DNA of 40,583 nucleotides from Thermotogaceae bacterium (GTDB taxonomy: Bacteria > Thermotogota > Thermotogae > Thermotogales > Thermotogaceae). The stretch covers positions 1 through 40,583 of the forward strand of contig JALWSA010000056.1 of NCBI GenBank assembly GCA_026993805.1, in the 5' to 3' direction. Shown in pieces: positions 18,946 through 28,005 of the stretch. The notes under the pieces were generated by a model, which was not told the DNA's origin, made no database searches, and was given only the letters and a program-made list of their open reading frames with translations. Position 1 is the stretch's first letter; the number at the start of each line of letters is the position of its first letter. The translations under genes were made by a program, and so were the position numbers.

Positions 18946-19212
18946 ATGATCGAAAAGATAAGAGGTGTGGGAGGACCTCAATCTATAAAAGGAGTGCAGG
19001 GCAAGAAGGCAGAAAAATCTAAAGGGAAGAAGGTAGAAGGGGAAAGCCTCAATACCGAGGGCAGAGATTTTTTGAATAAGATCATGGAAGAAGCCCGGCA
19101 AATACCTGATATAAGAGAAAAGCTGGTAGAAGAGATGAAAAGGGCCGTTGCAAGCGGCACTTACACCGTAAAACTCGACGAGATCGTGAAAAGGATGTTG
19201 GGAGGCGAGTGA
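18946..19212 (+). CDS. flgM: Anti-sigma-28 factor FlgM
   Basis: This 88-residue protein has the FlgM shape: a disordered, Lys/Gly-rich N-terminal half and a C-terminal sigma-binding helix region with IPDIREKLVEEMKRAVASGTY followed by IVKRML. FlgM holds the flagellar sigma factor inactive until it is exported through the finished hook. A GGGGGTGACA ribosome site precedes the ATG. It is the first gene of the flagellar operon and three bases from flgN. Confidence 0.88.
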   Translation: MIEKIRGVGGPQSIKGVQGKKAEKSKGKKVEGESLNTEGRDFLNKIMEEARQIPDIREKLVEEMKRAVASGTYTVKLDEIVKRMLGGE

Positions 19213-19215
19213 AAC

Positions 19216-19695
19216 GTGATAGAACATGTGGTCAACGTTCTGGAGAAAGAGAGAGACCTCTTCGAAAAACTGAGAAAGTCTATATCGAGGCAAAGAGATG
19301 CCATGCTTGCCAAGAGGCTTGACGAAATGGAAGCCGCTTTGAATGAGACGGAGAAGTTGGTCTTCGAGATAGGGAAGATCGACGAAGAAAGACACAAGCT
19401 CTTCGATTTGCTCAAGAAAAAGGCTGGCCTCCCTTCCAATGCGCCCTTTGAAACTCTCCTGTTCCACCTTAAAGGAGAAGAGAGAGAAGCTTTTGAAAAT
19501 TCCGTAACCAAATTCCTGTGGACACTCAATGAGCTGGCACAAGACCTTCAGGGAATAAAAGACGTATTGGAATTCGAAAATTCGTATTTTGAGTTTCTCA
19601 TGAACTTAATACATGGGGAGAGTTCCAATGCAACCTACTCCAAAAAAGGCGAAGTTAGGGCAGAAACCGAAGGAATCTTCGATGCGAGGTGGTGA
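19216..19695 (+). CDS. flgN: FlgN-like flagellar export chaperone
   Basis: This 159-residue, almost entirely helical, Glu/Lys-rich protein is built like FlgN: a long N-terminal helix (VVNVLEKERDLFEKLRKSI), a second helix with the EMEAALNETEKLVFEI pattern, and a C-terminal helix. FlgN guards the hook-associated proteins FlgK and FlgL before export. The sequence alone is weakly conserved, so the call depends on position between flgM and flgL. The start is GTG. Confidence 0.8.
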   Translation: MIEHVVNVLEKERDLFEKLRKSISRQRDAMLAKRLDEMEAALNETEKLVFEIGKIDEERHKLFDLLKKKAGLPSNAPFETLLFHLKGEEREAFENSVTKFLWTLNELAQDLQGIKDVLEFENSYFEFLMNLIHGESSNATYSKKGEVRAETEGIFDARW

Positions 19696-19697
19696 AT

Positions 19698-20594
19698 ATG
19701 AGGATAACCGACTGGATGATAAGAAGTAACATTCTCTACGACATACAATCAACTTTGAGGAGAATAGATAAATACCACAGGCAACTTTCGAGTGGAAAAA
19801 AAGTACAATATCCGAGCGATGATGCCGTCATTGCTACCAGAGCGTCCAACATTCAAAGCAGGTTGAGGGAGCTCGATCAATACAAAAGGAATGTAACCCA
19901 TGTTAGAAACGTTTTGAGTTCTTATGATTCGATCTCCCAGGAGCTCTCAGCGATGTATCAGAGAATAAGAGAGCTTCTGGTGAAAGCCTCCAATGACACT
20001 TTAAAACCGGAGGACAGAAAAGCGATTGCGGATGAGTTCAGGGAAATTCTCGACCATTTTGCAACCGCCGCCAACACCATGGTGGGGGGAGAATACATAT
20101 TCGGTGGCACCAAAACGGACACTCCACCCGTTGCGAAGGAAAACGGAGAATGGAAAATAGCCCTTCCAGCAGAATCGAGCCAGAGAAAAAGCGTGACCAT
20201 GTTCGGGATGAGTGTGGATTACGGGCTCACAGTTAACGATATATTCAAGTTGGACAACGGCGAGGACATATTTAAAGCCATGAAAAACATCATAACTGCT
20301 CTTGAAAACAACGATCTGGATTACATCAAAAACGTGGCTTTGGGAGAAGTCGACTATTTCGAAAAAAAGGCCATGGAAAGCTTTGCAACAGTTGGTGCTA
20401 CATCGAGAAGCTTGGAACTCGTGGAAAAAAGAATAGGAGACCTGAATTTCTTCTTCACCGAGTACCTTTCTAAAGAACAGGATGCGGATCTGACAGAGGT
20501 TGTTACAAAACTCTCCATGCAGAACGCCATCCTTCAGGCTGCCTTGAAGTCTGGTGCCATGGTTCTTGAAAAAACACTCGTTGATTTCGTCTGA
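19698..20594 (+). CDS. flgL: Flagellar hook-associated protein 3, FlgL
   Basis: This 298-residue flagellin-like protein has the FlgL N terminus (MRITDWMIRSNILYDI, LSSGKKVQYPSDDAVIATRA), the middle mark MVGGEYIFGGTKTDTPP and the C-terminal helix DADLTEVVTKLSMQNAILQAA. FlgL forms the hook-filament junction. ATG 19698 is preferred because GAGGTGG lies just upstream; GTGs at 19689 and 19692 overlap that site. It is unusual that flgL precedes flgK, from which it is separated by fliW. Confidence 0.95.
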   Translation: MRITDWMIRSNILYDIQSTLRRIDKYHRQLSSGKKVQYPSDDAVIATRASNIQSRLRELDQYKRNVTHVRNVLSSYDSISQELSAMYQRIRELLVKASNDTLKPEDRKAIADEFREILDHFATAANTMVGGEYIFGGTKTDTPPVAKENGEWKIALPAESSQRKSVTMFGMSVDYGLTVNDIFKLDNGEDIFKAMKNIITALENNDLDYIKNVALGEVDYFEKKAMESFATVGATSRSLELVEKRIGDLNFFFTEYLSKEQDADLTEVVTKLSMQNAILQAALKSGAMVLEKTLVDFV

Positions 20595-20608
20595 AAGGAG
20601 TGATCCAC

Positions 20609-21085
20609 GTGATGTATAAGACGAAATTTGGAGAGATCGATATCAAAGAGGAGGAAATCCTCACCTTTGAGGATGGATTACCGGGATTTGAGCATCTCAC
20701 CAAATTTGCCATAATTTCCAGAGGGATGGATCCAATAATGTGGCTCGTATCCCTCGAAGATGAAAACGTTGCACTCCCTGTGATAAATCCATGGATAGTA
20801 CGAGTGGACTACAAAGTAGATGTACCAAAAGACGCCGTCGAAAGCTTGGGCATACAAAAAGAAGAGGACGTTCAGGTGTGGGCCGTATTGGTTATACCAA
20901 CTGATTCTCCCGATAACATGACGATAAATCTCCTCGCCCCCATAATCGTAAACACGAAAAACGGAAAGGCCGCTCAGGTGGTCTTAGACAACCCCGAATA
21001 CGATATAAGGCATTACGTGAAGGAGGAAATGGAGAGAAGCAAAGGAATCCTTGAAGAAGCAAATTCTCAAACGGTTGAGAGGTGA
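20609..21085 (+). CDS. fliW: Flagellar assembly factor FliW
   Basis: FliW of about 158 residues, with EDGLPGFEHLTKFAI near the start, the PWIVRVDYKVDVP segment and the later VLVIPTDSPDNMTINLLAPI. FliW binds flagellin, and in many bacteria also the translational repressor CsrA; no csrA gene follows here. The start is GTG 20609 or ATG 20612, both behind AAAGGAG; spacing favours 20609. Confidence 0.95.
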   Translation: MMYKTKFGEIDIKEEEILTFEDGLPGFEHLTKFAIISRGMDPIMWLVSLEDENVALPVINPWIVRVDYKVDVPKDAVESLGIQKEEDVQVWAVLVIPTDSPDNMTINLLAPIIVNTKNGKAAQVVLDNPEYDIRHYVKEEMERSKGILEEANSQTVER

Positions 21086-21091
21086 GATTCG

Positions 21092-23713
21092 GTGGCAGAT
21101 CTGACGCTATTTGCACTCTTAAACACCTCTTTACTCGGAGTTTACACACATAAATTAGCCATGGATGTAACTGCTCACAATGTGGCGAATGCCAGTACTC
21201 CTGGCTATTCGCGGCAGCGCCCGGAAATAGAAGCCATGCCACCGATACCCATGACGACGCTCACCCAACCTTCCTATCCCCTTCAAATAGGAACCGGGTC
21301 GAGGGTAAAGACCATAATAAGAGTTAGAGATGAGTTTTTGGACGTTCAATACCGCCAGGTCAACAACAGGTACAACTTCTGGGATACGACGCTTTCCAAC
21401 CTTCATTTTCTCGAGCAGCTCTTTGCCGAACCCGGAGAGAACGGCATAAGATACCTCTTTGACATGTTTTGGGCAGGGTTGGAAGAAGTCATAAACGATC
21501 CGAGCAACGTGGCGGCCAAGCAAGAGCTCATCTCCAGGGCAAAGGTTTTGGCAAACAACCTGAAAGATCTCTACCACAGAATAGACCAACTCCGTGATGA
21601 CATAAACGATGAGATCCAGCAACGTGTGAATTCGATAAACTCCATGCTCCACCAAATCGCAGAACTCAACAACAAAATAAGAATAGGAATGGTCATGAAA
21701 GCCCCGCCGAATGATCTCATGGATAAAAGAGACTTGCTTTTGGACAAGCTTTCAGAGCTCGTTGACGTACACTACAAAGTGGGTGAGGACGGTCAAATAT
21801 TCCTCAGAATAGGAGATCAACTGGTTGTAAACGGTGGTACGGTGAATGAGATAAAACTGTATGAGAGGCCCTATGGCAAGGGCTATTACGAGTTATTCGT
21901 GGGTTCCTCAAAGCTCCACATCTACGATGGAAAACTGAGGTCCCTGCTCGATTTGCGCGATAACACCCTTGTTAAATACATGAACAGGTTGGATGAGTTC
22001 GCACTATTCCTGGCCGACAAACTCAATTTAATTCACAGAGATGGATTCACATCGCAGGGAACGACCAACATCGACTTCTTCAAACCGATAGCCGCTTCAG
22101 GCGGAGACCCTGCTATATTTAGGATAATGGGAGTTAGAAAGATGGTAGGCGGTCCCATCCAGTTTGTAACGGGATTGCATGGTTACGACAATCAAAATGA
22201 CATTCGTAACACACCGTTCGCTCAAAAAGGCATGTTGGTTCTTTTCGACGGTAGTGGTAACTTTGGAGAAATGAACATAAACTCAGGTGATACTATCTCA
22301 GATGTCCTTGGAAACAGCATTACCGCAGGCTCCAGTCAGGTGACCTTCTACACGGGACAGCATTCCCCAGAGGAAGGCGTTACAAAGTACCGCTTTTACA
22401 TCGACGAAACAGGAGATAACAACCTGAACGATGAGCTTTTGATAGACGTTACTGGCACGGTCTTGAAGACTATGGGACTCCCGACAACCACGAAAAAGCT
22501 CATTGTTATAAGTGAAGACAACCTTTCATCGATTGCAAACAAAAGCTTCTTGATAAAAGTCAGCTATGGAGAGACAGGACTTCCACCTGAAAACTTCACG
22601 ATGAGCTTTGGAAATTCACCCACTCTGAGCGACATCGAAACTCAAATAAATTCAAACCTTTCAGGCCTAAAAGCCCATGTTTATACCGATCCCAATTCCG
22701 GTAAAAGTTTTCTAATACTTGCACCGACTTCTAATATCAACTTCGATCTGAATAACGTGACAATAGATGACCAAGATGGATTCTTTACACTGGTAAACGC
22801 CCAGACACAGGACTTCGTGGTGCTCGATCCAAAACCAACCCTTGAAAACATTTTCAACGGTTCGACGAACTTCGACCCGACCACCGGTTTTGAAATAACC
22901 ATAGGAGAGACTTCCATACACGTGGATCCAACAACTGATACCTTGAGTGATCTGGCCGAGAGAATAAACAACTCGAATACCGGCGTTCTCGCAGATGTGA
23001 CACCACACGGCAAATTCGTCTTGAGAGCATCGAGAATGTACGACTTCGACCTGAGAATGGTCACGATAGAAGCTCCGCAAGGATTCTGGGAAGGCATAGG
23101 CTTCACTGACTACGACAGCAATCCTGGAAACTTCAGTGCAGACTGGAGTACAAATGACACCATAACATCTCCCACACAGGACTACTCCACCATAAGGAAC
23201 AAACTCTCTCTGAGTGAATTTCTCACATTCGATAGAGCACCTGAAGGAGAGCCTCTTAAAATCGTGGAACAATTCGATCTCTCGAGCACAGTCGAATACA
23301 GTCCTGAGAACATAGCTCTCGACATCGGATACGTACATCCAAACACCGATTGGAACGCGATACAGATAACACCCACTGGTCCTTCGAACACAGATATACT
23401 CAAGCTCCTTTCAAAAAGCAGATTCGAAAAGCTGTTAGATGATGGAAAAGTTTCACTTGGCCAGTACTTCGGAGCCGTTGTAGCCGAACTCGGTGTTGAA
23501 GGTGAACTGGCCAACAAAATGAAGGTGAACAACGAGATCTTGAGAAAAGAGATAGACAACGCAAGAGAAACCGTTAAAGGAGTATCTTTGGACGAAGAGA
23601 TGGCGAACATGATAAAGTACCAGCACGCTTTCAACGCCGCAGCGCGCGTCATATCTGCAGTTGATGAGATGATCGGTAGGGTAATAGATCGTCTCGGAGT
23701 GGTAGGAAGATAA
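21092..23713 (+). CDS. flgK: Flagellar hook-associated protein 1, FlgK, enlarged
   Basis: This 873-residue FlgK is clearly longer than the usual about 450-650. The N terminus (LLNTSLLGVYTHKLAMDVTA, HNVANASTPGYSRQRPE) and C terminus (VSLDEEMANMIKYQHAFNAA) are canonical. The extra length is a central insertion (about residues 350-740) of beta-rich modules. At least two resemble each other and the flagellin IN motif: a LSD..INSN..GLKAHV unit and a LSDLAERINNSNTGVLADV unit, each followed by a strand pair and a V-T-I-(D/E) segment. The start is GTG behind GAGAGGTGA. The stop shares one base with the next gene (TAATG). Confidence 0.95.
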   Translation: MADLTLFALLNTSLLGVYTHKLAMDVTAHNVANASTPGYSRQRPEIEAMPPIPMTTLTQPSYPLQIGTGSRVKTIIRVRDEFLDVQYRQVNNRYNFWDTTLSNLHFLEQLFAEPGENGIRYLFDMFWAGLEEVINDPSNVAAKQELISRAKVLANNLKDLYHRIDQLRDDINDEIQQRVNSINSMLHQIAELNNKIRIGMVMKAPPNDLMDKRDLLLDKLSELVDVHYKVGEDGQIFLRIGDQLVVNGGTVNEIKLYERPYGKGYYELFVGSSKLHIYDGKLRSLLDLRDNTLVKYMNRLDEFALFLADKLNLIHRDGFTSQGTTNIDFFKPIAASGGDPAIFRIMGVRKMVGGPIQFVTGLHGYDNQNDIRNTPFAQKGMLVLFDGSGNFGEMNINSGDTISDVLGNSITAGSSQVTFYTGQHSPEEGVTKYRFYIDETGDNNLNDELLIDVTGTVLKTMGLPTTTKKLIVISEDNLSSIANKSFLIKVSYGETGLPPENFTMSFGNSPTLSDIETQINSNLSGLKAHVYTDPNSGKSFLILAPTSNINFDLNNVTIDDQDGFFTLVNAQTQDFVVLDPKPTLENIFNGSTNFDPTTGFEITIGETSIHVDPTTDTLSDLAERINNSNTGVLADVTPHGKFVLRASRMYDFDLRMVTIEAPQGFWEGIGFTDYDSNPGNFSADWSTNDTITSPTQDYSTIRNKLSLSEFLTFDRAPEGEPLKIVEQFDLSSTVEYSPENIALDIGYVHPNTDWNAIQITPTGPSNTDILKLLSKSRFEKLLDDGKVSLGQYFGAVVAELGVEGELANKMKVNNEILRKEIDNARETVKGVSLDEEMANMIKYQHAFNAAARVISAVDEMIGRVIDRLGVVGR

Positions 23714-24360
23714 TGTGCAGAATGATAGGTTTTTCAGCCCAAAGTGATATTCCCATACAGCCGTTTTTAGAAAGACTGCTTGAAATGGCGAAGTATGGTA
23801 AAAGGGCACCCCACCCGGACGGGTGGGGATATTTCGCTCTGAGCAGTAGCGGCTTGGTTTCTTACGTTAAAACTTCTCGCCCAATATTCGAAAGCGAAAT
23901 TTCAAGCGTATTCAAAGCAAAACTTTTAATAGCACACGCAAGAAAAGCCTCCAAATCCACCCTCAAAGGGAACGATCAAGCCCATCCCCTGATGCTAATG
24001 AAAAACGAAGACGTCTATGTACTCGCCCACAACGGGTTCATCGAAGCACCGTCAGGGGAATTAGGTATGGATAGCGAATACATTCTGCGCATCTTTTCAA
24101 AACACGGGCCAATCGAAGGAGCCAATCGTCTCCTTTCAGAATCTTACAAATCCCTGAACTTCCTTTTGTTTCACAACGACACTCTTTATGCTTTCAGAGC
24201 CTGCAGAGAAAACTGTGACTATTACACTTTATTTTTAAAGGAAGAAAACGGGGTTGCTATAATATCATCGGAAAGTGATGGGAGGCTTCTCAAAAACGGA
24301 GAACTCGTTGAATTGAGAAATGGGAGGGTTGCAGGGAAATGGCTTCTAAGAACTGGATAA
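23713..24360 (+). CDS. Class II glutamine amidotransferase (YafJ/EgtC-like)
   Basis: The protein has 215 residues with Cys2 exposed as the N-terminal nucleophile after Met removal (MCRMIGFSAQ). The Ntn-hydrolase marks include PHPDGWGYFA, IAHARKAS and LAHNGFIE. Such proteins release ammonia from glutamine or hydrolyse related amides; stand-alone YafJ-like members have no settled substrate. Translation is coupled to flgK by TAATG, although no flagellar role is known. Its end overlaps the DUF1858 gene by 22 bases. Confidence 0.88.
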   Translation: MCRMIGFSAQSDIPIQPFLERLLEMAKYGKRAPHPDGWGYFALSSSGLVSYVKTSRPIFESEISSVFKAKLLIAHARKASKSTLKGNDQAHPLMLMKNEDVYVLAHNGFIEAPSGELGMDSEYILRIFSKHGPIEGANRLLSESYKSLNFLLFHNDTLYAFRACRENCDYYTLFLKEENGVAIISSESDGRLLKNGELVELRNGRVAGKWLLRTG

Positions 24361-24590
24361 CCGCCGATACAACTTTTGAGGAGATAGCTGAATCCTATTC
24401 TTATCTGATAGGCCCGCTCCTTGAAATGGGGATAAAAGTGATAGTGTGCGGAGATGTCCAATGGGGCACGCTTGGAGAAGAAGTCAAAAAACTCGGACTC
24501 GATCTCAATGAAGTATTGGAGAAACTCAACAAGATCGTGGAAGAAAAAGGAGGGCCAGAAAAGGGTATCGGCATAAAGCTCAATATATGA
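24339..24590 (+). CDS. DUF1858 domain protein
   Basis: This 83-residue protein covers the DUF1858 pattern: ITADTTFEEIAESY at the start, LLEMGIKVIVCGDVQWGTLGE in the middle with one cysteine (where relatives often have CxxC or similar), then a helix with LDLNEVLEKLNKI. DUF1858 domains accompany redox and hybrid-cluster proteins; the function is unknown. It is the last gene of the flagellar operon. Confidence 0.75.
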   Translation: MASKNWITADTTFEEIAESYSYLIGPLLEMGIKVIVCGDVQWGTLGEEVKKLGLDLNEVLEKLNKIVEEKGGPEKGIGIKLNI

Positions 24591-24608
24591 AGAGCTTCTT
24601 GAAATGAA

Positions 24609-24634
24609 AAAAGCGGGCCATCGAGCCCGCTTTT
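24609..24634. terminator. Bidirectional hairpin terminator
   Basis: AAAAGCGGGC and GCCCGCTTTT form a 10-bp stem around a six-base loop. On the minus strand it is followed by a T run, so it ends the recJ-ruvX-tRNA transcript. On the plus strand it can end the flagellar operon. Its outermost base is also the last base of the tRNA CCA end. Confidence 0.8.
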
Positions 24635-24710
24635 GGCGTGCCCGGCGGGATTTGAACCCGCGGCCTCCGGATCCGGAGTCCGGCGCTCTATCCAGCTGAG
24701 CTACGGGCAC
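24634..24710 (-). tRNA. tRNA-Arg (CCG)
   Basis: A cloverleaf of 77 bases including encoded CCA. The acceptor stem GTGCCCG pairs with CGGGCAC. The D arm is GCTC/GAGC, the anticodon stem CCGGA/TCCGG encloses loop CTCCGGA (anticodon CCG, reading CGG), and the T arm is GCGGG TTCGAAT CCCGC, with discriminator G. The first ten bases are also the last ten bases of ruvX. Confidence 0.95.
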
Positions 24711-25363
24711 TTGACCCTTATCATCTCTCCGTTCCTCTTTAAAAGATCCTTCACTCTATCAGGTTTGGAACTCAGGATTATATCATAGTCCCCTTCCAGA
24801 AACTGTTCCATCCTTTCAACAAAACGCACTCTCTTTTTGAAGAGATAAGCCACATAGGGATCACTCTGGAGCACATCAAGTCTTTTCGCTTCTATCGAAT
24901 CCAAAACCCCTGGATCACAAACCTCGTGTATCAGAACGCTCTCTGCGCTGATCTTTGGAATGGTCAGCTTGGGAAGCTCATCATACATCATGAAAGCAGC
25001 TTCGGGATTCCTCAAATAATTCTCGAGTATCAAAGAAGCACTAACTGCATCTACAGAAACGTTGCTTTTAGTTTCCTTTAAAATGGAATGTGCCATCTTC
25101 GTGGAAAGCCTTTCATCCACCAAAAAAACTGGAATTTTGCCAAGGGAAAACCTTACTTTCTCCGCGAATTCTATCACTGTAAAGGTCTGGCAAGAGTATC
25201 TTCCGCTCATGGAAAGTGGCAGTCCAAACACTAAAACGTCCGGTTTGAGCTCTCTCAAAAACTCAGCAAGCTCTTCTTTTGGTACAACCGTGCTACTGCT
25301 CGGATTGCTCTCACCCCATGCAACCCCACACCTCTTCTGCCCGTAATCCACGGAAACGATCAC
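24701..25363 (-). CDS. ruvX: RuvX/YqgF-family nuclease with C-terminal extension
   Basis: The protein has 220 residues. The first about 135 are the YqgF RNase H-like fold, with acidic residues in VSVDYGQKRCGVA, LVDERLSTKMA and SVDAVSASLIL. RuvX/YqgF acts in pre-16S rRNA 5' maturation and has been proposed as a Holliday junction resolvase. The family is usually about 140 residues; the extra about 80 residues form an alpha/beta domain I do not recognise. The GTG start lies one base after the recJ stop, with GAGGTGATC as ribosome site. Its TAG stop is inside the tRNA-Arg gene. Confidence 0.85.
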   Translation of the reverse strand: MIVSVDYGQKRCGVAWGESNPSSSTVVPKEELAEFLRELKPDVLVFGLPLSMSGRYSCQTFTVIEFAEKVRFSLGKIPVFLVDERLSTKMAHSILKETKSNVSVDAVSASLILENYLRNPEAAFMMYDELPKLTIPKISAESVLIHEVCDPGVLDSIEAKRLDVLQSDPYVAYLFKKRVRFVERMEQFLEGDYDIILSSKPDRVKDLLKRNGEMIRVKCP

Positions 25364-25364
25364 T

Positions 25365-27971
25365 TCAGATGATCACCTCGTGATCTTGGAGAATTTTCAG
25401 AATTTCTCGCACCTGAGAAGAGGCGACTTTTTCGTTTATCTCCCTTTCGTACGTTTTTTCTATCTCTCCATCGTACTCCTTTGGCTCAATATCATATGCC
25501 AGGATGAACGTTAATGACGTTCCATCCAAAGTTGGGTATATGGAATCCAAAAGTTCGTAAGGGGTTGTGGGGTACGAAAGGAAAGATATCTCACCATTTC
25601 TCAAAAAAGTTGGCAACCCATCAGAGCTGGGCGTGGAAGAAAACCTCCTGACGCTACCCCTCTTTATCAGATTCACCATCGAAGCCCTCTGGAAGCGGTT
25701 CAAAGCATGAGAGTAAATCTGGCCATCTGTCAGAGAAGAGAATTGCTCCGGATCATCTGCCACAATGACGAAATTTCCGTAAGCCGGCTTGTAATTTTTT
25801 CCCCTCATATCCTGTATACGCATTTCTTCCTTATGAAACTTTGCCCTGAGCTTTTTAAACCTCATATCCTTGAGCAAAGACTTTATCCCCTTGGGTATCC
25901 TCGTCCCTACGGCAAACTTGTTATCAATCTTCGCGATTTCTTTTATGAAATCCTCCACAATACCTATTCCTCTCAGTTTCATCAAAATCTGAGGTTCAAT
26001 CAGTACAACCAAAGAGTCTGCAGAACCTCTCTCCAAAAACTCTCTTATCGTTAAAAACTTCTCTCTACGGATCTCCGCGTGTCTTAGAAGAGAACGATAA
26101 ACACTCTCTACTATCTGTAGGCAGCATCCTACAAAAACGGAACCTTTTGCCATGAGTCTACGAAGAACGGCATTCCTGGCTCTTATGTCAGAGAAAACCA
26201 CTCCACCAGAAAATTCATCCCACAGAAGTTCAGAAGCCTTCCTCTTCACCATGAGTTCTTCTTTGTCTATCCTTTCCTCCACTCTTCCTATGACAAGACT
26301 ATCCATCTCTTCCACGCCACTCCTGAATCTCGCATCGAAAATCTTGAGCTTGGGCGAGAAGAAATCCGGCTCTATTTCACCGATGACATCTATTTTAACG
26401 GTACCTTGCTTTATCAAGAGTGAATGATCTGGATCAAGACCCATCCAGACTGCGGTGATCTTCCTTCCTTTCTTCCTTAAAGTAAGATTCACGGAATTTC
26501 CACCGTCGAAAAATGAGGCTTTCTGTATGTTCATGTCTTTTATGAGAAAAGTCAGAGGTGGATTACCCAAACCGAAAGGTTCAAACAGGTCTATTACCTC
26601 AAACAAAGATGGATTCACATCTTCCATATCTATGACAGCATCTACATCGATCACTTCTTCCTGTCTTTCAACACTCAGAGATGCGACTTTCTTTTTCAAA
26701 TCCTCAAAACCCGATTTTTCTATTGTAAAACCAACTGCCATAGAGTGTCCCCCAAACTCGACGAAAAGGTCTTTCAATTCTTGGAAGATCTCCATCACGC
26801 TCACACCGTTGACACTCCTTGCCGATCCCTTACCAACACCATTTGAAAATGAGACGACTATAGCGGGTTTTTTAAACTTGTTTGCTATCTTGCTGGCGAC
26901 GATCCCTATAACTCCTATATGCCAATTTTCCCCCCCAACTACTATCACGGGATTCTTGTAGAGTTCGTTCTCCATGACCATATTCAGAGCTTCCTTGAAG
27001 ATGTCGTTTTCAATAGCCTGTCTCAAAAGGTTGTGTCCAAAGAGCGCTTCTGCCATCTTTTCCGCTTCTTCTTCATCTTCAGCCACAAGCAGCTTAAACG
27101 CATCGTAGGCGGAACCCATTCTCCCGGCTGCGTTGAGTCTCGGCGCTATCTTGTAACTGATATCCCTCGATCTCACCTCAGATAATGAAAGTTTTTCAAC
27201 AAGCTTTCTGAGGCCATGCCTAACCTTTCCTATCTTTCTCAAACCTTCTTTCACGTAGTACCTGTTCTCTCCCACAAGAGGAACCATATCAGCCACAGTT
27301 CCCAACGCGACGAGATCCAAAAGATCTCTCAAATCATCAAGTTCAAGTCCAAACACATTCCCAAGTGCCTGAACCAGCTTGTAGCCAACGCCGACTCCCG
27401 CCAGTTCTTTAAAAGGATAAGGATCATCAGGCCTGTGAGGATTAACCAAAGCATCTGCAGGAGGGAGTTTCTCCATTACTTCATGATGGTCGGTTATAAC
27501 CACCCTCATTCCTAATTTTTTCGCCAATTCGACGCTCTCGTACGCTGTGGTACCACAGTCCACTGTGAGCAGAACCGTGAAACCTTTCGAAGCGAATTCT
27601 TCAACGGCTTGGGGACTGATTCCGTATCCATCGCTCATCCTATCCGGTATATAAACTTGAACATCCCAACCCCTGGATTTCATAAAGGTGTAGAGTAGAG
27701 CCGCACCAGTTATCCCATCCACATCGTAATCGCCGTGGATCAGAATCTTCTCCTTCTTTTTCCAGGCACCTATGAGAACATCCACGGCCTTTTTCATATC
27801 CTTCAAAAGGAAGGGATCTCCCACCAAATCTTCGGAGGGATTGAGAAACTCGTCGAGATTTTCTATCTGTCTTCTCAAAATTATTTCGGCGGCAAGCAAA
27901 GGTATATCATACTTACGGGAGATAGCCTTGGCTTTCTCCTCATCTACATCCTTTATAACCCACCTCGCCAT
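25365..27971 (-). CDS. recJ: Single-strand DNA exonuclease RecJ with long C-terminal region
   Basis: This protein of 868 residues has the DHH phosphoesterase core: LIHGDYDVDGITGAALLYTF, TVDCGTTAYE, VVITDHHEV, then the DHHA1 domain with FVEFGGHSMAVGFTIE and an OB-fold segment near residue 510-560. RecJ degrades single-stranded DNA 5' to 3' in recombination and repair. About 300 residues follow the classical end, containing a region resembling a degraded helicase-like fold with no motif I can name. Extended RecJ proteins occur in several phyla. It heads the recJ-ruvX-tRNA transcript. Confidence 0.94.
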   Translation of the reverse strand: MARWVIKDVDEEKAKAISRKYDIPLLAAEIILRRQIENLDEFLNPSEDLVGDPFLLKDMKKAVDVLIGAWKKKEKILIHGDYDVDGITGAALLYTFMKSRGWDVQVYIPDRMSDGYGISPQAVEEFASKGFTVLLTVDCGTTAYESVELAKKLGMRVVITDHHEVMEKLPPADALVNPHRPDDPYPFKELAGVGVGYKLVQALGNVFGLELDDLRDLLDLVALGTVADMVPLVGENRYYVKEGLRKIGKVRHGLRKLVEKLSLSEVRSRDISYKIAPRLNAAGRMGSAYDAFKLLVAEDEEEAEKMAEALFGHNLLRQAIENDIFKEALNMVMENELYKNPVIVVGGENWHIGVIGIVASKIANKFKKPAIVVSFSNGVGKGSARSVNGVSVMEIFQELKDLFVEFGGHSMAVGFTIEKSGFEDLKKKVASLSVERQEEVIDVDAVIDMEDVNPSLFEVIDLFEPFGLGNPPLTFLIKDMNIQKASFFDGGNSVNLTLRKKGRKITAVWMGLDPDHSLLIKQGTVKIDVIGEIEPDFFSPKLKIFDARFRSGVEEMDSLVIGRVEERIDKEELMVKRKASELLWDEFSGGVVFSDIRARNAVLRRLMAKGSVFVGCCLQIVESVYRSLLRHAEIRREKFLTIREFLERGSADSLVVLIEPQILMKLRGIGIVEDFIKEIAKIDNKFAVGTRIPKGIKSLLKDMRFKKLRAKFHKEEMRIQDMRGKNYKPAYGNFVIVADDPEQFSSLTDGQIYSHALNRFQRASMVNLIKRGSVRRFSSTPSSDGLPTFLRNGEISFLSYPTTPYELLDSIYPTLDGTSLTFILAYDIEPKEYDGEIEKTYEREINEKVASSQVREILKILQDHEVII

Positions 27972-28005
27972 CCTTCCCCTTCTCTCTTGTTTTTATTTTT
28001 TAACG

